Positions 1 to 9,474 are shown, counted from the stretch's first letter. The stretch is DNA of 50,413 nt from Candidatus Nomurabacteria bacterium (GCA_943356415.1 CALREW010000003.1:1-50413), one strand, 5' to 3'. Notes: generated from the letters alone by a model not told the origin. A program made the numbers and translations.

Positions 1-16
1 CTAGATGGACGGTGAT

Positions 17-724
17 CTACGCAGCGAGCCGAGTCTCGTCAGGTCCTCGGTCAGTGTATCGAGGTTCGCGGATATCCATGCCGACACGAGGTGCCGGCGG
101 TTCTTCCTCGTCTTCCTCCTGCTCCTCCTCGTTGTCATTGTCTGCAGAGAGAGAACCTTCTTCAAATGAGTACCCCCCTTGAGCGCGTTGTGTCTGGGCT
201 ACGCGGGCTCTTGCTCCGGCCGCAGCTCCTCCAGCAGCACCCGCCCCTCTGGCCCCAAGCGCAAGCGTTGCGAGTCGTCCGACAGGCAAGAAACTGGCCG
301 CGGCCATAAGAAGATTTCCCGAGGACTTACCATTTGCGGCTCTGATAGAAAGCCAGGTTCCGACGGTAAGCGACGGCAGATAGTTAAGCATGGGGACGAA
401 TTCGGCAATACCAGCCATAGCCATACGCCGTGCGAAGGGGGCTCCTTTGAGCCAGAGCCATCCGGAAATAAAAATAAGTCCAAGCAAGCTGAGAAAGAGG
501 TCCGCAATAAATGAAAATCCCACACCTGCAAAAGCGGCAGCTGCTACAAGGGCTTGTCCAACAATGGGAATAAGACCCACCCATCCCACCGAGGCAGCAA
601 AAACCATAGGCATAAACGCGAGCATCATAGGCTGGAGTGCGTCGATGCACACGGCAAAAAACAACAGAGCCGCCATCTCGAGGCCGCCGATCTTTTTCCC
701 ACTTTCTTTTTGTTCCACCTCCAT
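17..724 (-). CDS. multi-pass membrane protein of the T4SS-like cluster
   Basis: Unrecognised 235-residue membrane protein. About four hydrophobic segments lie in the first 150 residues. They are followed by an Ala/Gly/Arg stretch and a strongly acidic C-terminal tail (run of Glu near residues 198-208) that would be cytosolic or surface-exposed. The tail contains ADNDN, resembling the ANDN motifs of the VirB6-like protein at 4354-6522. It lies 12 nt downstream of the VirB4-type ATPase in the same direction, so it is probably the last gene of the PrgI-VirB4 operon. A role as accessory inner-membrane part of the secretion or DNA-transfer machine is inferred from position only. Confidence 0.6.
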   Translation of the reverse strand: MEVEQKESGKKIGGLEMAALLFFAVCIDALQPMMLAFMPMVFAASVGWVGLIPIVGQALVAAAAFAGVGFSFIADLFLSLLGLIFISGWLWLKGAPFARRMAMAGIAEFVPMLNYLPSLTVGTWLSIRAANGKSSGNLLMAAASFLPVGRLATLALGARGAGAAGGAAAGARARVAQTQRAQGGYSFEEGSLSADNDNEEEQEEDEEEPPAPRVGMDIREPRYTDRGPDETRLAA

Positions 725-736
725 ATAAGGACTTGC

Positions 737-2557
737 CTAGGTCGGCGTAGAATCTGCGCGGGCTTTTTTTATAGCCATAAGTTCTGATGGGTCAGAGGTG
801 ATGATTTGGTTTTCGGTATATGAAGCAACCGTTTTTATAGCTACGTGCTTAAGTCCTGCAAAGAATATACCTTCGCCGAGATCGGACTCGAGAAGCAAGT
901 ATTTTTCCTCGTCAGAGAGATTGAACGTCTTTTGCACAAGGTCAATTGATGTTGGTGATTGCTTAAGTAGCAGTTGGAGCGACGAGTTCGTTATCATCGG
1001 CATTCCGTAAGGCGAGTTGAGGAAGTCCGCGACGTCCTGCGTGATTGTCGCAAGACCGAGATAATATTTGCGTCCGCGCTTTGCCATACTGTAGAGGAAG
1101 CTCGCGGTGTCTTGGCTTTTCATCATGATCCACGCTTCGTCGATAACGAGAAGGCGCTTTTTCAATGTTTTGCGCACCGAGTTCCAGATATAGTGCGTGA
1201 CCAAATACATAGCGACTGGCTTCAGTTCGTCTTCCATGTCGCGGATGGAAAACACCGCGAGGCGTTTGTTGAGGTCGACGTTAGTCGGTTGGTTGAGGAA
1301 TCCAGACCACGTACCTTTGGTGTACTTGCTCAAGCGTTGCACCAACGACTCGCTTCCCTCCATGCCAGCTAGTACGAGCTCGAAGTCGGAGAGAAGCGGA
1401 GGCTCTATCTGCGAGAAATCAGAAGAGGGCGTGATGTCTTTGAGCGCGTACGTTTCTGTTATGGCACGGTCGATGATGGCGTCTTCCTCTGGGGTGAGAC
1501 CGCTCAACATGATGCGGAAGATGCCCACTAGTTCAACGATGTTTTTGCGCAATACGTCTGCAGCTGACTCGTCTTCTCGTGGAGTTGGGAGGTCAAACGG
1601 ATTTATGTGGTGTTCCGAGGTAAGCGAAATGTTGAAGTATCGCCCCCCTACCGCTTCAGCGAGGTTCTCGTATTCCCGCTCTGGGTCAATGACAAGGACT
1701 TCGGTATCGAACATCAGCGTACGCAGAATTTCGAGCTTGGTCGCATAGGACTTTCCGGAACCTGATTTTGCGAAGATAACCGAGTTGTAGTTTTCAAGCG
1801 AAAAGCGGTCGAAAAGCACAAGGGAGGCGTTGTGACGGTTGACGCCGTAGAGTATGCCGCGGTCGGAGGTGAGGTCGAAAGAAACAAAAGGAAATATTGA
1901 AGAGAGCGGCGTCGAGTTGAGTTTGCTGTGAACGTCGAGCTCGTCTTTTGCGATGGGAAGCGAACTGCGGAACCCTTGCTCTTGTTGGAAGAGTGCGGGT
2001 TTTACATAGACGAGCCGCGACTCAAGCATCGACTTTATTTCCGATTCGGTCTTGTCGAGCTCCTCGGCACTATCACCATAGATACTGATGTAGACACCCA
2101 CATCAAACATTTTCTCCTGTGCCTGTTGGAGGTCATCGCGGAGGTGTTCGATGTCGCGATAGGCGGTATCAAGCACCGGGTCGCGCACTAAGCCACGATC
2201 TTCGCGGGTGATAATCTGGCTCTGCACCTCCGCCACTTTCTTCTGGAACTTTTTCAACACCTCGGCGGTGTCGGCGGGGTGGATGAATATAGAAATATCG
2301 ATAACCTTATCGAGGTTGATGATAGGAGCAAACCAGCTGTCCGTAAGAAAACGTGGGTAGGACATCACAAAGAACGTTCGCGCTATTTTGTCACCGAGGT
2401 TAAGTTCGCGCGGCGATATTTTGAGTGCTGAGGGCGCGATGACGTCCTGAAGCTCCAATACCCCTTCGCGGTATATCTCTTCGGGAAGTATAGGAGAGAG
2501 CGCCGAGGGTTTCGTCCCCTCTTTGCCCTTGCCGGTTAGAAAATCAAGCAGTGCCAT
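737..2557 (-). CDS. virB4: VirB4-like type IV secretion ATPase
   Basis: Cytoplasmic AAA-type ATPase that would power a type IV secretion/conjugation channel. At 606 residues it has a Walker A AKSGSGKS at about 263-270 and a Walker B LLVIDEAW at about 469-476, the pattern of the VirB4/TraC family. Family members usually exceed 750 residues; here the missing N-terminal part appears as the separate upstream gene at 2544-3191, which overlaps this start by 14 nt, suggesting translational coupling. PrgI lies further upstream. No VirD4 coupling protein or relaxase is visible in the window, so DNA export versus uptake cannot be decided. Confidence 0.9.
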   Translation of the reverse strand: MALLDFLTGKGKEGTKPSALSPILPEEIYREGVLELQDVIAPSALKISPRELNLGDKIARTFFVMSYPRFLTDSWFAPIINLDKVIDISIFIHPADTAEVLKKFQKKVAEVQSQIITREDRGLVRDPVLDTAYRDIEHLRDDLQQAQEKMFDVGVYISIYGDSAEELDKTESEIKSMLESRLVYVKPALFQQEQGFRSSLPIAKDELDVHSKLNSTPLSSIFPFVSFDLTSDRGILYGVNRHNASLVLFDRFSLENYNSVIFAKSGSGKSYATKLEILRTLMFDTEVLVIDPEREYENLAEAVGGRYFNISLTSEHHINPFDLPTPREDESAADVLRKNIVELVGIFRIMLSGLTPEEDAIIDRAITETYALKDITPSSDFSQIEPPLLSDFELVLAGMEGSESLVQRLSKYTKGTWSGFLNQPTNVDLNKRLAVFSIRDMEDELKPVAMYLVTHYIWNSVRKTLKKRLLVIDEAWIMMKSQDTASFLYSMAKRGRKYYLGLATITQDVADFLNSPYGMPMITNSSLQLLLKQSPTSIDLVQKTFNLSDEEKYLLLESDLGEGIFFAGLKHVAIKTVASYTENQIITSDPSELMAIKKARADSTPT

Positions 2558-3191
2558 ATTGTTTTGCGAGTTGCATAGGCTTCTCTAGTTCGCCTGGGTT
2601 AAACAGTTTGTAGAAAAGCTCGATCACTTCCTCGGTGCCAAGTTCGGCCACACGCACGCCACTTCTTACTAAGCCTTGTTCGACAACCGAGATGCGTTGA
2701 GAGAGTTGCTGATGGTGTTCTTCGAAGTTGGCAGCTTCCTCCTCGCGCGTGCGATTTCCGCCGATCAGCCCTCCAAGAATACCCCCTTCCCTTTTGATAA
2801 CCGCAGGATCATACGGTATGACGACAAAGAAACTTTTTGCCATGATGTTGGCGCGGTCGGTGAATTCTCTGATGTAGTTTATGTAGGAGCGTATCTGAAC
2901 TTTCATCAAGTCGTCCAATTGCTCGGTATATCGGTCTTCAAGGAGTGCGAGATATGGGCGTATGTCGAGTTTGCGCGATTGGATAAAAAACTGAACAGTG
3001 AAATCGAGTGAGTTTAAGAATTGTTGGAACTGAGCGATGATTGCCGACTGCTCGTCGCCTGATTTAAGTGCAAAATTTACGGAACTCGCCAAAAGAATAG
3101 CGCGCAATCCGCCGTCCTTAAGGACAATGGTCCCGTTGCGTACTTCTTTGATGGGGACGAACCCCTGAGTTGCTTGTGCGTTTGTTGCCAT
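2544..3191 (-). CDS. VirB4/TraC N-terminal domain protein (stand-alone)
   Basis: 215-residue soluble protein. It opens with a segment resembling the N-terminus of TraC/VirB4 proteins (IKEVRNGTIVLKDGG, then an ILLASSVNFALKS strand) and continues with a long helical part ending in FYKLFNPGE. No ATPase motif is present. Placed between PrgI and the VirB4 ATPase, with its stop codon overlapping the ATPase start, it is best read as the separated N-terminal module of a split VirB4. The split is seen in the sequence; its assembly with the ATPase is inferred. Confidence 0.75.
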   Translation of the reverse strand: MATNAQATQGFVPIKEVRNGTIVLKDGGLRAILLASSVNFALKSGDEQSAIIAQFQQFLNSLDFTVQFFIQSRKLDIRPYLALLEDRYTEQLDDLMKVQIRSYINYIREFTDRANIMAKSFFVVIPYDPAVIKREGGILGGLIGGNRTREEEAANFEEHHQQLSQRISVVEQGLVRSGVRVAELGTEEVIELFYKLFNPGELEKPMQLAKQYGTA

Positions 3192-3194
3192 GAG

Positions 3195-3620
3195 TTATTG
3201 AAGATCGTCCTCGATGGGAGCTTGTTGATCTTTGATGTTGAGACTCCAGGCAAGATCGCGAAGCTTGCTTCCAGAGAGTTTTGGGACAAGGGGCGCGATT
3301 GCGGCAGCTTCTTTGTGAACCGCTCCCTTTTTATTGGCTGCGCGCTCAGCATTCCAGAGATAGAGTTTCGTTCCCACCATATAGCGAAACCCAAACTCAA
3401 GAATGGTAAGAAACGGGCGGCCATTCATCGTGTAGAACGAGAGAGCAAGCGCTAGTGCCGCGACAGGAGCGGTTAGTAGAGCCGCAAGGATAAACGGCAT
3501 GGTTGAGAACGCCGCGAGCCCAACACCAGCACTTCCAGCCAGATAAATGAACTGTCGAGCGGTCAGGGGGCCAAATATTTTGTCCTCAACCTCAATAAAC
3601 TGCGGAACTTGATAGCGCAT
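3195..3620 (-). CDS. PrgI family membrane protein
   Basis: PrgI-type protein of Gram-positive and Patescibacteria type IV secretion clusters. The N-terminus MRYQVPQFIEVEDKIFGPLT is typical of the family. Two adjacent transmembrane segments follow (about residues 20-65), then GRPFLTILEFGFRYMVGTKLY and a polar tail. A longer frame begins 7 codons upstream, but a TATACT -10 box ends 7 nt before the ATG at 3620, so this start would be leaderless and heads the operon PrgI, TraC-N, VirB4, membrane protein. PrgI proteins are thought to form part of the membrane channel next to VirB4. Confidence 0.85.
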   Translation of the reverse strand: MRYQVPQFIEVEDKIFGPLTARQFIYLAGSAGVGLAAFSTMPFILAALLTAPVAALALALSFYTMNGRPFLTILEFGFRYMVGTKLYLWNAERAANKKGAVHKEAAAIAPLVPKLSGSKLRDLAWSLNIKDQQAPIEDDLQ

Positions 3621-3627
3621 TACGATA

Positions 3628-3633
3628 AGTATA
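3628..3633 (-). promoter_or_regulatory. -10 box (TATACT) of the PrgI-VirB4 operon
   Basis: TATACT on the minus strand, 7 nt before the ATG at 3620. The -35 element is weak. The spacing implies a leaderless mRNA. Confidence 0.55.
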
Positions 3634-3697
3634 ACCCCCAAGCGCGTTAGACATGAGGCGTTAGCAGCTTAAAAGCTAAAGTCTAGGGCACACGCCC

Positions 3698-4330
3698 CTA
3701 CTCGATGGCTTCTCGATACGGGTCATTCGAGTACCCAGGTCCTTTGGCTGGGGCAATACCAACAGTTACGGTTGTCCCTGGCGTTGCCTGGGGAGTGGAG
3801 AGCGTTTTCTCGACGGCTTCAAGGGGTTTTGGGGCCACTGCTACGGGAGTTGCAGGCACTGTGGGGGGCGCTTTTGGGGTTTCAACAAAAACGGTACTTG
3901 GTGCGGGAGGAACTGGGATTGGTGCCTGTTTGGGGATGACATCTTGCAAAGGCGGTCGAGCCGCCTCTGTCTTTGCGGGAGGAGGAGGTGTTGCCGCCTT
4001 TGGGCGTCCGCGTTCCTCGCTCATGCGGCGCATTGCAGTGCGTATGTGTGCGAATATTTCGTTTCCAACATCCGCAGCAATTTTTTGAGAGTCTTCGAGC
4101 GGTATTTTCGCTTGTGCAACCAAGTTGCGCACAAACGCACCTTCGTTGTCGAAGCCGAGCATGACAAGCATCACCTCCCGCTCCATAACGGTCTGTTGGT
4201 CGATGCGCAGCTTGTACCGCTGCCCGATGGCGCGCATCTTTACCGTTGCTTGCGCCTCCCCTATCGCCTGCTTTACATAGTCAGGGAGTTCGGCGATACG
4301 CTTGGCTATTATCTGCTCGGGAGTTTCCAT
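3698..4330 (-). CDS. hypothetical protein, helical N-terminus and Pro-rich tail
   Basis: 210-residue protein of unknown function. Residues 1-105 are predominantly helical and charged (METPEQIIAKRIAELPDYV onwards). The remainder is a low-complexity Pro/Ala/Thr tail, suggestive of an extended linker or wall-spanning segment. No signal peptide or membrane helix is seen. An AGGA lies just before the ATG. It sits between the VirB6-like gene and the PrgI operon, all leftward, so it is inferred to belong to the secretion cluster. Confidence 0.6.
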   Translation of the reverse strand: METPEQIIAKRIAELPDYVKQAIGEAQATVKMRAIGQRYKLRIDQQTVMEREVMLVMLGFDNEGAFVRNLVAQAKIPLEDSQKIAADVGNEIFAHIRTAMRRMSEERGRPKAATPPPPAKTEAARPPLQDVIPKQAPIPVPPAPSTVFVETPKAPPTVPATPVAVAPKPLEAVEKTLSTPQATPGTTVTVGIAPAKGPGYSNDPYREAIE

Positions 4331-4353
4331 GGTCCTTGCTTAGCTTATAAGTA

Positions 4354-6522
4354 TTACGCGGTGTCTTTTTTAGGAGAAGCAGCAGCATCATTGGCGCTCT
4401 TTGACGTGCGGTTGTCATTTGCAGACTCTCTATTTATTTGAGCGATGCGGGCGTCACCTCCTTTCTGGAGTGCAGGCACCTCAACGACGGTAGGTGTCGG
4501 CATATTGTCGTTAGCTACAGGGCGTTGTGCTGCAGGAGTGGTTGGTCGTGGAGGCGGTTCGTCGTCACCACGGTCAGGTTTGCTCTCCCCTCGATTTGGG
4601 GCGTCGTCTTTCTTCTCAGCATAGGAACCAACGGCCTTGTCGATTAGTTCTGCACCAGAGAGATTGTTTGAATGACGAAGCGCATTGGCCAGGGCGTCCT
4701 CGCTGACGCTGTTATGGCCACCTTCAGCATGAGAAGGCTCGTTTTCGTTTGCGACTGCAAGACGCTTGGTGAGGTCACTGATCTTCTCCGCCGTCTGCTT
4801 ATCGCCGGCCTCCTTTTCAAGATTCTTGAATTGTTGACCGAGGAGTGCAGATTCAGTCTGCTTCATCTGTTCGGTGAGTCCTTGCATCGCATCAACAAGT
4901 TTCATGTCTTGCGCGACCGCGATGTTTGCCGTCTCTGCTTTGACGTTTGCATTAACTGCATTGTCATTTGCGGCTGTCCGTGGAGTTTCCGGCGGCGTTA
5001 TCTTTGCCATGATGGTATTGTGCTCCTTCTCATTTCGGCGCACTGCCTCTACCCTGCCGCCAACGCCAGAGGCGCTGCCTAATCCAAGACGAGCGGCAGT
5101 TGTCGGAGCTGCGGCTCGTGCATCGAAACTCGAAGACGCCACTCTATTGAGTGCGCGCCAGGTATACAGCGAAGAGAGACGTCCCGAGGAAGCTCCTTTG
5201 AGGAGGCCTTGATTGTTAGAAGCGCGCATCGCCAATCGGCCGATTGTGTTTCGGCCGACAAAGCCTGCAGCGCCGAGTCCAAAACCGCTCGCGGCCCCTC
5301 CGGCAAACTTCATAGCACCGCCAACAACCGCTTTTGCGCTTGCTTGGCCAAAGATGTCTCCAACTTTAAGTGCCGCCATAAGGAGTCCCACAACGACGCC
5401 GAGGCGAATCATGATGGTAATGATCGGACGAAAGAAATTCTCCACCGTACCTGCGCCTGCGCCTGAATTTTGTGCGGCTGCGTACAGCGAAGAGCCAATG
5501 CTCGATCCGAGGAGTCCTTTATCAAGAAACATAACGATGATGTAGAAGAAGAAAAGAAACGCGGGGGCAAAGAATGCATTTTTGATAAGCCCGTCCCACC
5601 AGTCACGAGAGACCTTCGAAAGACCGGGGATAATGAAAGAAATAAACCCTATTGGAGAAAGGATGATGGCCATCCAGAGACTTACGATGCGCGAGAGGAA
5701 TTGTACCGCTGCGGTGAAAAAGACAAAGGCCAAAATGAGGTTAATAACCCCAAACATAAAGAAGAGACCGATAAGTATCGCAACGTTGCCGAGGAACCCG
5801 TTGCTTTGGTAAAACGCTTGGAATGATTGAGTCGAAATGATTCCCTGGACGTTAAGACCGTTCATTATGTTTTCGGAAATGTACTTCACTTCAAGCGGCT
5901 TGGCCGCAATCTTGATGTCTCCTGCAGTGGAGGTTTGGGAGGTGCGACCATTTGTGTGGTCATAAAACTGGTGCGCGAGGATATTTGAGGTGTCGATAAT
6001 AACGCGGGTGAAAAAGAAACTAAAATTAATTAGAAGTGCTACGACAATAAGTTTTGCGAGCGTCTTCCCTGCACCTACCCCTTCAACGTTAAAAATGAGT
6101 TGGAACGCAAGGTATACCAACAAAAACACGAAGGCCATATTGGCAAGATCGCGCGCCACGGTCCAGCCTTTGTTAATAATTTCGTCTGCATACGTGCCAC
6201 CTTGGAGGGCAATAGAAGCCATAAAGTCGAACACCACGCCGCCAAAGTACGCAATAAGACCGGTCAATTGCACAAAGAGTGTGTAGAAGAGGCTCGCTAC
6301 ACAGACGGAGATGTTTGACCAACTGCAATCGAGTGGATTGGTGGGCTCGTTCGGCTGTTTTCCTGTTTGGTCGGTGCGCGGTATGGATCCTTGCGCTTGT
6401 GCATAGGTAGGAAGCGTCAGAAGCGGCCCTGCAACAAACACAAACATCATCAGCGCTAAAACCGGCAGGCGAAGCCAGGTAATTATGCGACTGGTAAAAA
6501 GTGTTTGTGAAGAGATGGTCAT
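4354..6522 (-). CDS. VirB6/TrbL-like polytopic membrane protein
   Basis: 722-residue integral membrane protein. A signal peptide-like N-terminus ends near YAQAQG. About six or seven transmembrane helices occupy residues 70-440 (for example IAYFGGVVFDFMASIA, FVFLLVYLAFQLIFNV, ILIGLFFMFGVINLILAFV). The last 280 residues are polar, Asn/Ala-rich and coil-prone. This layout matches VirB6/TrbL-type channel proteins of Patescibacteria secretion clusters. The tail carries three ANDN tetrapeptides (AANDN, VANDN, SANDN). It is 3 nt from the upstream gene, so they form one transcript. Confidence 0.75.
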   Translation of the reverse strand: MTISSQTLFTSRIITWLRLPVLALMMFVFVAGPLLTLPTYAQAQGSIPRTDQTGKQPNEPTNPLDCSWSNISVCVASLFYTLFVQLTGLIAYFGGVVFDFMASIALQGGTYADEIINKGWTVARDLANMAFVFLLVYLAFQLIFNVEGVGAGKTLAKLIVVALLINFSFFFTRVIIDTSNILAHQFYDHTNGRTSQTSTAGDIKIAAKPLEVKYISENIMNGLNVQGIISTQSFQAFYQSNGFLGNVAILIGLFFMFGVINLILAFVFFTAAVQFLSRIVSLWMAIILSPIGFISFIIPGLSKVSRDWWDGLIKNAFFAPAFLFFFYIIVMFLDKGLLGSSIGSSLYAAAQNSGAGAGTVENFFRPIITIMIRLGVVVGLLMAALKVGDIFGQASAKAVVGGAMKFAGGAASGFGLGAAGFVGRNTIGRLAMRASNNQGLLKGASSGRLSSLYTWRALNRVASSSFDARAAAPTTAARLGLGSASGVGGRVEAVRRNEKEHNTIMAKITPPETPRTAANDNAVNANVKAETANIAVAQDMKLVDAMQGLTEQMKQTESALLGQQFKNLEKEAGDKQTAEKISDLTKRLAVANENEPSHAEGGHNSVSEDALANALRHSNNLSGAELIDKAVGSYAEKKDDAPNRGESKPDRGDDEPPPRPTTPAAQRPVANDNMPTPTVVEVPALQKGGDARIAQINRESANDNRTSKSANDAAASPKKDTA

Positions 6523-6525
6523 GGG

Positions 6526-8451
6526 CTATTGCGTGGGCTGCTGGCTTCCTGCTGGGAATAGGGAGTCAAACACCCCTGGGGCTTGGCGCGGGAAGTACTG
6601 ACAACGGTTCATTTCGTTGGCGATCTGACTATTGTAGGAAGAGAATTCTACCTGGAGCGACGTTAGTTCCGTACTAACTCGAGTAAGGTCGGACGGCTGC
6701 ACGTAGTCGGACAGAGAGCGCGTTCCGTTGAGGTCTTGTAGTACCGCTTGCAGTTCTGTTTGTGTGGTGGCAGCGGTCGCACGAGCAGAGAGCGTCTGCA
6801 GGTATTCAACATTGCGTCCTGACTGGGCGACGATATCTTTGTACGGTTGTTTACGACGCTCAAGCGCGGTTATTGAGAAGTCGACGGTCCTCCCTTCCAC
6901 TCCTGCTTGTGCACGATCACCGGTGTCCGCAAGTGGCGGCGTGGACTTGCCCGTTTCTTTGTCGTGCCAGCACGCAGCAACTTGTCCGAACTGCTGCTGC
7001 ACTCCTTCTACCATTTGAATCGCCTGGTTATTGCGTGACTGGTATTCCTGTTCGATGGCTATCGTGTTGTTGATTTCTCCGAGAACTGTTCCGTCAGAGT
7101 CTGCCCCGCCAGTCGTAGCAGTACCACTAAGGCTATCGGTGTACGAGCCGCGGTAATAGTCGTCTTGGTAAGAGTTCGATTGAGAGAGGCCGAAGAGTGA
7201 ATTGAGTGCCTTGCTGAGAAGTTGAACGACAAGCGCATCAAGAATTTCGTTGAATTCGTCTGCAAGAAGCAGCTGCGTTTCTCCTCCGCCAACGACTTGT
7301 GCAGCTTTTCGGGAAATAATTTCACCTGGTGTGAGGATAATTTCACGACACGAACCTTCTCCTGGCTTTTGATTTCCGGTACAACCGATCTGCTTCTTTT
7401 GTGCAAGGAAGCCACTGCTGATGCCTTTTTCAAATTTCTCACTACCCAATTTGGTTTGGTACGTGAAACTCAGGGTTACTTCAGATGCTAAGTACGCGCC
7501 GTACGCGTTGTTGACTGGTACGACTGAGAATTGTAGCCACGCAGGCCAGCCGCCACCGCTTTGGAAACTGCGTGCAAAATTTTCAACGTTGTTAATGATT
7601 GAAGTGAGTGTGCACGTCGGCGCTCTGTTTGCATACCGCATGGCAAGCGCGATGCGGATGGTGAGTTGAAACGGCGAACACAAAAAGGCGAGATATTGGT
7701 CGCTTTCTATTACGCTACCGATTGCGCGATCGGCAATACCAAGGAAGAAGCGTTGGTAGTCTTGGATAAAGGCTGGTCGGCCGTTAAAGCCGTTGTTTAT
7801 CCAGTCGATGATTGACGCTGCAATCGCGCGCCAGATCATTTTTGCAAGCGCCCACGCGATGCAGTCAAGCATCGACTCCTTTCCTTGCAGCGCGCTTATC
7901 TGTACGAGTTGAGCGGTCTGTATCGCGAGGATTGCTGCCGTCGTTTTGTTGAGTTCTTTTAATTCCGCCTTTACTTTCTCGTCTTCAACGGGCACGGGGG
8001 GGCCTGCAGGAGCCGTAGGAGTTTTAGGTTTTCCAGGAAATGAGTAGCCGATGCCGTCTGGGTCCTCAGGTGGTCTAGGCCCGCTCGCTGATTCTGGAAC
8101 AGGTTGAGGTGGCACGGGCGTGCCGCCGCCAAAGAGGCTGGTAATACCCACCGCTGCAAAGGCCGCAGCGATACCGGCTCCAATGGAGATGCCGCCTGCT
8201 GCCAAACAAGCACCAATCGAGACGGCGCCGGAGGCGGCTCCTTGGCTCCAGCTAACCGTGCCTCCTTGTTCTGCTGCGACGTTACGCAGCGCCGGACTTG
8301 CCTGGGCGGTTGGAACCTTAGCTGCGCCGGTGATACTACCTACTTGGGCGAACGCTTCTTGGGGCAGAAAAAATACCCCACCCCATGGCGCCATCGCAGC
8401 AAAAACAAGCAAGGAGGAAGTGAGTATGCTGGCTAGGCGCGAGTAATTCAT
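6526..8451 (-). CDS. large secreted or membrane-anchored T4SS-cluster protein
   Basis: Protein of 641 residues, taking the ATG at 8451, which overlaps the upstream stop as ATGA. A signal peptide ends near AFAQ (about residue 36). A hydrophobic Ala/Gly-rich segment lies near residues 75-110, then a Pro-rich linker, and then a long region with scattered Cys and predicted helices through the end. Not assignable to a family by eye. Proteins of this size beside VirB6-like genes are common in Patescibacteria clusters, and a surface or channel role is inferred from that. A longer frame adds 11 residues (start 8484). Confidence 0.65.
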   Translation of the reverse strand: MNYSRLASILTSSLLVFAAMAPWGGVFFLPQEAFAQVGSITGAAKVPTAQASPALRNVAAEQGGTVSWSQGAASGAVSIGACLAAGGISIGAGIAAAFAAVGITSLFGGGTPVPPQPVPESASGPRPPEDPDGIGYSFPGKPKTPTAPAGPPVPVEDEKVKAELKELNKTTAAILAIQTAQLVQISALQGKESMLDCIAWALAKMIWRAIAASIIDWINNGFNGRPAFIQDYQRFFLGIADRAIGSVIESDQYLAFLCSPFQLTIRIALAMRYANRAPTCTLTSIINNVENFARSFQSGGGWPAWLQFSVVPVNNAYGAYLASEVTLSFTYQTKLGSEKFEKGISSGFLAQKKQIGCTGNQKPGEGSCREIILTPGEIISRKAAQVVGGGETQLLLADEFNEILDALVVQLLSKALNSLFGLSQSNSYQDDYYRGSYTDSLSGTATTGGADSDGTVLGEINNTIAIEQEYQSRNNQAIQMVEGVQQQFGQVAACWHDKETGKSTPPLADTGDRAQAGVEGRTVDFSITALERRKQPYKDIVAQSGRNVEYLQTLSARATAATTQTELQAVLQDLNGTRSLSDYVQPSDLTRVSTELTSLQVEFSSYNSQIANEMNRCQYFPRQAPGVFDSLFPAGSQQPTQ

Positions 8452-9461
8452 GATTGTGATGAAAGTGCTGCAAATGAACCCCACCCGCCCCCGACTTCGT
8501 CTTTAGAGAAGGTGAGGCCTGAGTGCCAAACATCAAGACCCACCAGTACAAGTGCTCCTGCGCCGCCAGTAATCATGCGATTGTAGTTTTGGAGTCCCGC
8601 CACGGCACGTATCGGGTCGTTATTTACTTCAGCCATGTCGTCAAAAGAGCCGCCCGCGATCTCAAGTGCGTTTATTGCAAGGAGGTAATGCTCAGCATAT
8701 GAACTTGGAACGGAAACCGACGCCATGTCGCGCGCCATCGCTCGGTATTGAGAGCCGATGTAGCGCAGTCTTTGTATGCCTGCAGGACTGCCGTCCATAC
8801 CTTCACCGAATGCCTGCATCGCTTTTACAAAGTTTGCATCCGGGTGTTTCAGTATCGCCTGCATAGAAGCGTTCGCAAATGTGCGCACGGCTACATTGTT
8901 GTTTGAGACAACATAAATATCTGAAGGCCCGTACACCTTTCCTTTATAAGGAACCTCAGCGCCATTGACGGCTTCTTGAACTACTTTTGCTTGCGTCTGC
9001 ACATCCCCACTCGTCCCTTCGCCGCGGGCGGCTACATATCGCGCAAATATTGTTTGAGAAAGGTTGTCAGTGAGGTTCGAAGAGCTTGCTGCCGCGAGGA
9101 GTTCATTGAGGAATTTTTGGCTCTCTTCGTCAGCAAGAGAATCGTCAGGGCCGGCCTTTTTGGGGTCTCGGTTGAGCTTTATTTCATCGCTGTCTTTTGT
9201 GCCGTCGCCGTCAGTGTCTGCTTTTTGAGGGTCGGTGCCGCGAACTCCCTCTTCCCAGTCGGGCAGGCCGTCGTTATCGCTGTCGGTGTCGCCTACCGCA
9301 GCTTTTCCTCCTATTGAGACGTTTGAGATAACCGCAAACGCTGAAGACAAAGGTTTCCCGGCTCCTATATAGCTTGCCAAGACAATGCACAGAGCCGCAA
9401 TCGCAACGGAGATTACGAAAAACGCGAACCGCTTACTCGGCAAATACCGGCGGAATTCCAC
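8448..9461 (-). CDS. membrane-anchored protein with Ca-binding (thrombospondin type 3-like) repeats
   Basis: 337 residues, starting at a GTG that lies 7 nt after a TATACT box. One N-terminal transmembrane segment (about residues 12-33) is followed by two acidic loops, DTDSDNDGLPDWEEG (about 58-72) and DTDGDGTKDSDE (about 82-93). These are typical of Ca-binding thrombospondin type 3/EF-hand-like repeats of bacterial surface proteins. The C-terminal 230 residues are helical and unrecognised. Its 4-nt overlap with the next gene puts it at the head of the VirB6-like operon, suggesting an extracytoplasmic part of the same machine. Confidence 0.7.
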   Translation of the reverse strand: MEFRRYLPSKRFAFFVISVAIAALCIVLASYIGAGKPLSSAFAVISNVSIGGKAAVGDTDSDNDGLPDWEEGVRGTDPQKADTDGDGTKDSDEIKLNRDPKKAGPDDSLADEESQKFLNELLAAASSSNLTDNLSQTIFARYVAARGEGTSGDVQTQAKVVQEAVNGAEVPYKGKVYGPSDIYVVSNNNVAVRTFANASMQAILKHPDANFVKAMQAFGEGMDGSPAGIQRLRYIGSQYRAMARDMASVSVPSSYAEHYLLAINALEIAGGSFDDMAEVNNDPIRAVAGLQNYNRMITGGAGALVLVGLDVWHSGLTFSKDEVGGGWGSFAALSSQS

Positions 9462-9468
9462 GCTTATT

Positions 9469-9474
9469 AGTATA
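9469..9474 (-). promoter_or_regulatory. -10 box (TATACT) of the VirB6-like operon
   Basis: TATACT on the minus strand, 7 nt before the GTG at 9461; leaderless arrangement. It is back to back with the plus-strand box at 9500. Confidence 0.55.
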
